From Terracoccus sp. 273MFTsu3.1 (lineage in GTDB: Bacteria; Actinomycetota; Actinomycetes; Actinomycetales; Dermatophilaceae), in the NCBI RefSeq assembly GCF_000383675.1, contig NZ_KB911822.1, forward strand, positions 1 through 64,000: DNA of 64,000 bases, in the 5' to 3' direction. Of this stretch, positions 61,062-64,000 are shown piece by piece. The stretch's first letter is position 1. Each line of letters starts with the position of its first letter. The position numbers were made by a program, and so were the translations under genes. Under the pieces are notes generated by a model, which was given only the letters and a program-made list of their open reading frames with translations, did not search any database and had not been told where the DNA came from.

Positions 61062-61730
61062 ATGTCCCGCGTCATCCTCATCGGCGGCCACGGCAAGGTC
61101 GCGCTGCTCGCCGCCCCGCTGCTCGTCTCCGACGGCCACGACGTCACCTCCGTCGTGCGCAACCCCGACCACGTGGCCGACGTCGAGGCGACCGGTGCCA
61201 CGGCGGCCGTGCTCGACGTCGAGCACGCCACGACCGAGCAGATCGGCGACCTCGTGCGCGGCAGCGACGTCGTCGTGTGGTCGGCCGGCGCCGGCGGCGG
61301 CAGCCCCGAGCGGACGTATGCCGTCGACCGCGACGCCGCGATCCGCTCGATGGACGCGGCGGAGCAGGCTGGGGTCGGGCGCTACGTCATGGTGTCCTAC
61401 TTCGGGGCCGGGCCCGATCACGGCGTCCCCGAGGACGACGGCTTCTACGCGTACGCCGAGGCCAAGGCCGCGGCCGACGAGCACCTCCAGGGCACCGACC
61501 TCGCGTGGACGATCCTTCGCCCGAGCGGCCTGACCACCGACGCCGCCACGGGTCACATCGAGACCGGTGCGGGCGTCCAGGCGGGGAAGGTCTCGCGCGA
61601 CAACGTCGCCCACGTCATCCGCGCCGTCGTCGAGCACCCCGACACGACGGCCCGCCGCATCCTCCCCTTCAACGACGGCTACCGCCCCATCGACGAGGTC
61701 ATAGGGACCACCCCCACCGCCACAGCCTGA
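61062..61730 (+). CDS. NAD(P)H-binding atypical SDR protein
   Basis: This 222-aa atypical short-chain dehydrogenase has VILIGGHGKVALLAAPLL, SVVRNPDHV and LAWTILRPSGLTTD, the pattern of the NAD(P)-binding_10/YwnB-like group. AGGAGA precedes ATG 61062. Function is unknown. It is separated from the cox operon by a terminator, so it is not part of it. Confidence 0.85.
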   Translation: MSRVILIGGHGKVALLAAPLLVSDGHDVTSVVRNPDHVADVEATGATAAVLDVEHATTEQIGDLVRGSDVVVWSAGAGGGSPERTYAVDRDAAIRSMDAAEQAGVGRYVMVSYFGAGPDHGVPEDDGFYAYAEAKAAADEHLQGTDLAWTILRPSGLTTDAATGHIETGAGVQAGKVSRDNVAHVIRAVVEHPDTTARRILPFNDGYRPIDEVIGTTPTATA

Positions 61731-61757
61731 CACCGCGCCCCCCGCCCCGACCCCTCA

Positions 61758-61845
61758 ACTCGAGTGAGCGCGTCGTCTCACTCGAGTGAGCGCGTCGTCC
61801 CACTCGAGTGAGCGCGTCGTCCCACTCGAGTGAGCGCGTCGTCCC
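61758..61845 (+). repeat. 22-bp tandem repeat array A (4 copies)
   Basis: Four head-to-tail copies start at 61758, 61780, 61802 and 61824. Each opens with ACTCGAGTGAGCGC followed by CGTCGTCC-type bases. Copies 2-4 are nearly identical. It lies just past an SDR stop in a convergent gap. Confidence 0.92.
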
Positions 61846-61873
61846 ACCTGACTGGGTCGCCTGTGACTACCTA

Positions 61874-61995
61874 CTCACTCGAATGTGACTGCGCGCTCAC
61901 TCGACTGTGACTGGGCGCTCACTCGACTGTGACTGGGCGCTCACTCGAGTGTGATTGGGCGCTCACTCGAGTGTGACTGGGCGCTCACTCGAGTT
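61874..61995 (-). repeat. 22-bp tandem repeat array B (6 copies, opposite orientation)
   Basis: Units start at 61874, 61896, 61918, 61940, 61962 and a partial one at 61984. Each contains GCGCTCACTCGA(G/C)T, the reverse complement of the 14-bp core of array A, joined to TGACTGGGC-type bases. The arrays therefore face each other and could form a long cruciform or RNA stem. The array ends at the stop codon of the ornithine cyclodeaminase-like gene. Confidence 0.92.
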
Positions 61996-62949
61996 TCAGG
62001 GGCGGGCGACGTGTTCGGCGATGACGAGGTCCTGCCAGGCCATGCCGACGCTCTTGAAGACGTTGGGCCGGTCGGTCACTCGCTCGACCCGGCCGCGCAC
62101 GAGGTCGGCGAGCGTGCGCACGTCGGCCCAGTCGAGGGCGCCCTGCGCGGCGGCGAGGATGACGTCGCCCGCCTCGCGGTGCGCCGTGCCGATGTCCTCG
62201 ACGACGACGAGCGAGCGCCCCAGCAGCGCCGACCCGAGCTCGCGCCGGTGCGGCTCGTGCGACCCGATGGCCACGACGCAGGCGCCGTCCGCGACCCAGT
62301 CGTCGCCGAGCACCGGGGTCGCCGACGACGTCGCCGTCACGACGACCTGAGCCCCACGCACGGCCGCCTCGACCCGCGGGTCGTCGACGGTGAGCCCGCG
62401 CGTGGTGAGCCGGTGCGTCGAGGCGAGCCCCGAGATCCGTTGTGCGGTCGCGCGGGCCGCGTCGTCCCGGCGCCCGACGACGGTCACCGAGGTCGTGTGC
62501 CGGATGGCGAGCAGCGCCTCCGCGTGACCGAGGGCCTGGGGTCCGCTGCCGAAGATGACGGCCGACGCGACCTCGTCCGGGGCGAGCACGTCCATGGCGA
62601 CGGCGGACACCGCCGGGGTGCGCAGCGACGTGACGGCGGTCCCGTCGACGAGCACCGACGGGGACAGGGTGTCCGCGTCCATGAGGACGTAGACCGCCTG
62701 GATGCGGTCGAGGCCCCGCGCCGCGTTGCCCGGTGCGACGGTGAGCACCTTGACCCCGGCCGCGCGGCCGTTCGCCGACGGCATGACGAGCAGCTGCCCC
62801 CTGCCGTCACCGACGTCGGCGACGAGCCGGGCGGGGTCCGACGCCGGGTCGAGGCCGTCGGCGAGCTCGCGACGGATGAGCCTGCGGGCGCGGTCGGGGG
62901 AGAGGGTCCGGCGCACGGAGGCGGCGTCGACCCAGCGCGGCTGCTGCAC
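61996..62949 (-). CDS. Ornithine cyclodeaminase / mu-crystallin family protein
   Basis: This ~317-aa protein has a GTG start one base after the upstream stop. The Rossmann motif AVIFGSGPQALGHAEAL and the family segments LLVMPSANGRAAGVKVLTV, TSLRTPAVSAVAMDVLA and AIGSHEPHRREL are visible. Members are NAD-dependent cyclodeaminases or imine reductases; which one is not clear. It is coupled to the upstream 110-aa gene. Confidence 0.88.
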   Translation of the reverse strand: MQQPRWVDAASVRRTLSPDRARRLIRRELADGLDPASDPARLVADVGDGRGQLLVMPSANGRAAGVKVLTVAPGNAARGLDRIQAVYVLMDADTLSPSVLVDGTAVTSLRTPAVSAVAMDVLAPDEVASAVIFGSGPQALGHAEALLAIRHTTSVTVVGRRDDAARATAQRISGLASTHRLTTRGLTVDDPRVEAAVRGAQVVVTATSSATPVLGDDWVADGACVVAIGSHEPHRRELGSALLGRSLVVVEDIGTAHREAGDVILAAAQGALDWADVRTLADLVRGRVERVTDRPNVFKSVGMAWQDLVIAEHVARP

Positions 62950-62950
62950 C

Positions 62951-63280
62951 TCAGTCCTCGCCGGCGCTCGAGCGGGCGCGCTCGACCCGCACCGGGTCGC
63001 CACCGGCGTCCGTGACGGTCGCGAGGTGGGTGCGCAGCTGCCTGGCGAGCGACCACTGGGTGACCTCGTGGGTGATCGAGCGCACCCAACCCGGGTCGAC
63101 GGCATACGCCAGCGTCAGCACGACGAGCGTGCCGTCGCCCTCGGCGTCGAAGCGCCACGAGAACGGTTCGGGGGTCACGTGCGGCGGCAGTCGGAGCGCC
63201 GGCTCGCCCACGGACGCGGCCAGCGCCCGGGCGACGGACGGCGGGAGCGGGACGTGGACATCGGCACTGACCTGGGGCAC
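62951..63280 (-). CDS. Conserved hypothetical protein
   Basis: This ~109-aa protein starts at GTG 63280 (VPQVSADVHVPLPPSVARAL). The pattern PFSWRFDAEGDGTLVVLTLAYAV followed by a C-terminal helix (ITHEVTQWSLARQLRTHLA) resembles a short SRPBCC/polyketide-cyclase-like fold, but I cannot name the family. A GAGGA lies unusually close to this GTG, so the start is uncertain. Probably co-transcribed with the downstream cyclodeaminase-like gene. Confidence 0.6.
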   Translation of the reverse strand: MPQVSADVHVPLPPSVARALAASVGEPALRLPPHVTPEPFSWRFDAEGDGTLVVLTLAYAVDPGWVRSITHEVTQWSLARQLRTHLATVTDAGGDPVRVERARSSAGED

Positions 63281-63440
63281 TCCTCGACTGTAGGTGTCGG
63301 CGTGGGGCGCCGCCCGTCCGGGCCGCGCGGGTGGCCCGGATCCACGCATGTGCGTGCCGGTGCCCCCGGGACGTAGGCTCGAGCGGATCGCCCACCACCC
63401 CGGGCGGCAGCCGTCAACGACGACACGAAGTCAGGACTCC

Positions 63441-64000
63441 ATGGCGCTCAGCGTTTTCGATCTCTTCTCGGTCGGTATCGGGCCGTCGAGCTCGCACACC
63501 GTCGGTCCGATGCGGGCCGCCGCCCTCTTCGCGGAGCGGCTGCGCGACGAAGGAGTCATCGACCGGGTCGCCCGCGTGCGCTCGCAGCTCTTCGGCTCGC
63601 TGGGTGCGACCGGCCACGGGCACGGCAGCGACAAGGCGGTCCTGCTCGGCCTGACGGGCGAGCGGCCCGAGCTGTGCGACCCGCGCAAGGTCGAGGGGCG
63701 CCTCGCCGAGATCCGCGCGACGAAGCGGCTGAGCCTGCTCGGCGAGCACGAGATCGACTTCATCGAGCTCGAGGACCTCACGCTGCACCGCCGCAAGACC
63801 CTCCCGCTGCACCCGAACGGCATGACGTTCACGGCGCTCGACGCCGCCGGCGCGACGGTCGCCGAGCACACGTATTACTCGGTCGGCGGCGGCTTCGTCG
63901 TCGGTGAGGACGCTGACGGGTCGACGAAGATCGTCGAGGACTCGACGCCGGTCGCGCACCCGTTCCGCACCGGGGACGAGCTGCTCGCCCACTGCAAGGA
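63441..64000 (+). CDS. sdaA: L-serine ammonia-lyase, iron-sulfur dependent (partial, 3' end outside window)
   Basis: The N-terminal ~186 residues read FDLFSVGIGPSSSHTVGPMR, GSLGATGHGHGSDKAVLLGL and HPNGMTFTALD, then GGGFVVGED. This is the beta domain of the single-chain bacterial serine dehydratase that converts L-serine to pyruvate and ammonia. The catalytic alpha domain with the 4Fe-4S cysteines must lie beyond 64000. The frame is open to the window edge. Confidence 0.93.
   Translation, partial: MALSVFDLFSVGIGPSSSHTVGPMRAAALFAERLRDEGVIDRVARVRSQLFGSLGATGHGHGSDKAVLLGLTGERPELCDPRKVEGRLAEIRATKRLSLLGEHEIDFIELEDLTLHRRKTLPLHPNGMTFTALDAAGATVAEHTYYSVGGGFVVGEDADGSTKIVEDSTPVAHPFRTGDELLAHCK

Noticed and set aside
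61758-61995. CRISPR array
   Set aside because: Units are head-to-tail 22-mers with no unique spacers, the two blocks face opposite ways, and there are no cas genes.

Overview
The window is very GC-rich, densely packed chromosomal DNA of an actinobacterium. A member of the Micrococcales close to Intrasporangiaceae (Janibacter, Knoellia, Phycicoccus type) is my best guess. The guess rests on composition, GTG starts, many ATGA/GTGA stop-start overlaps, and the gene set (ROK-xylA pair, ECF41 sigma with its carboxymuconolactone-decarboxylase partner, form II CO-dehydrogenase-type operon). It is inference, not a sequence match.

Left core (1-25.1 kb). The window opens with the 3' end of a 23S rRNA gene, 5S rRNA and a terminator. 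Then follow: a frameshifted RibD_C/DHFR-like gene; a ROK repressor divergent from xylose isomerase; VOC and DUF2200 genes; a LAL/LuxR regulator with a small protein and a frameshifted DUF4386 membrane gene; a TetR repressor with twin palindromic operators and a divergent MDR oxidoreductase; a GNAT; a rifampin ADP-ribosyltransferase fused to an immunity-like domain; an ECF41 sigma operon with its probable autoregulated promoter; a phospholipase D; a GTPase; a ThrE exporter; a large hybrid histidine kinase plus CheY-like regulator; an RNase HI with an N-terminal zinc-binding segment; and an epimerase/ADH/DUF72 operon.

Accessory island (about 25.1-45.5 kb). Composition falls, genes stand singly in mixed orientation, and nearly all look like anti-phage or nucleic-acid-acting proteins: PLD-SNF2 helicase, UDG-like protein, PASTA membrane protein, PD-(D/E)xK protein, zinc ribbon, DUF2971, two unknown membrane proteins, PIN-like protein, OLD-type ATPase-TOPRIM nuclease, HEPN protein and a large SIR2 protein. 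Almost every intergenic gap holds one copy of a 17-nt motif, TCGCGGCGGNNNGACGC, always on the + strand whichever way the genes point. Five copies are exact and seven are recognisable variants. This reads as an integron-like array of defence-gene cassettes separated by an undescribed recombination or punctuation site. No recombinase gene lies in the window. A heptamer strongly over-represented in the core (GTATGCC/GGCATAC, 33 copies counted by eye) is absent from the island, which marks it as foreign.

Right core (45.6-64 kb). An ASCH protein is followed by a molybdo-enzyme maturation block: MobA/MocA-like nucleotidyltransferase, MoxR ATPase, VWA protein and XdhC (coxDEF type). Next come a FadR regulator with a sterol-desaturase-like gene, an FMN reductase, a secreted trypsin-like protease and an aldo/keto reductase. 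The form II carbon-monoxide-dehydrogenase-type structural operon coxS-coxL-coxM-coxG follows. The window ends with an NAD(P)-binding protein, two facing 22-bp tandem-repeat arrays, an ornithine cyclodeaminase-like gene and the start of L-serine ammonia-lyase.

Four genes carry single-base frameshifts in short G/C runs (near 624, 5007, 39668 and 42026). They may be sequencing errors or real inactivation; the raw reads would decide.
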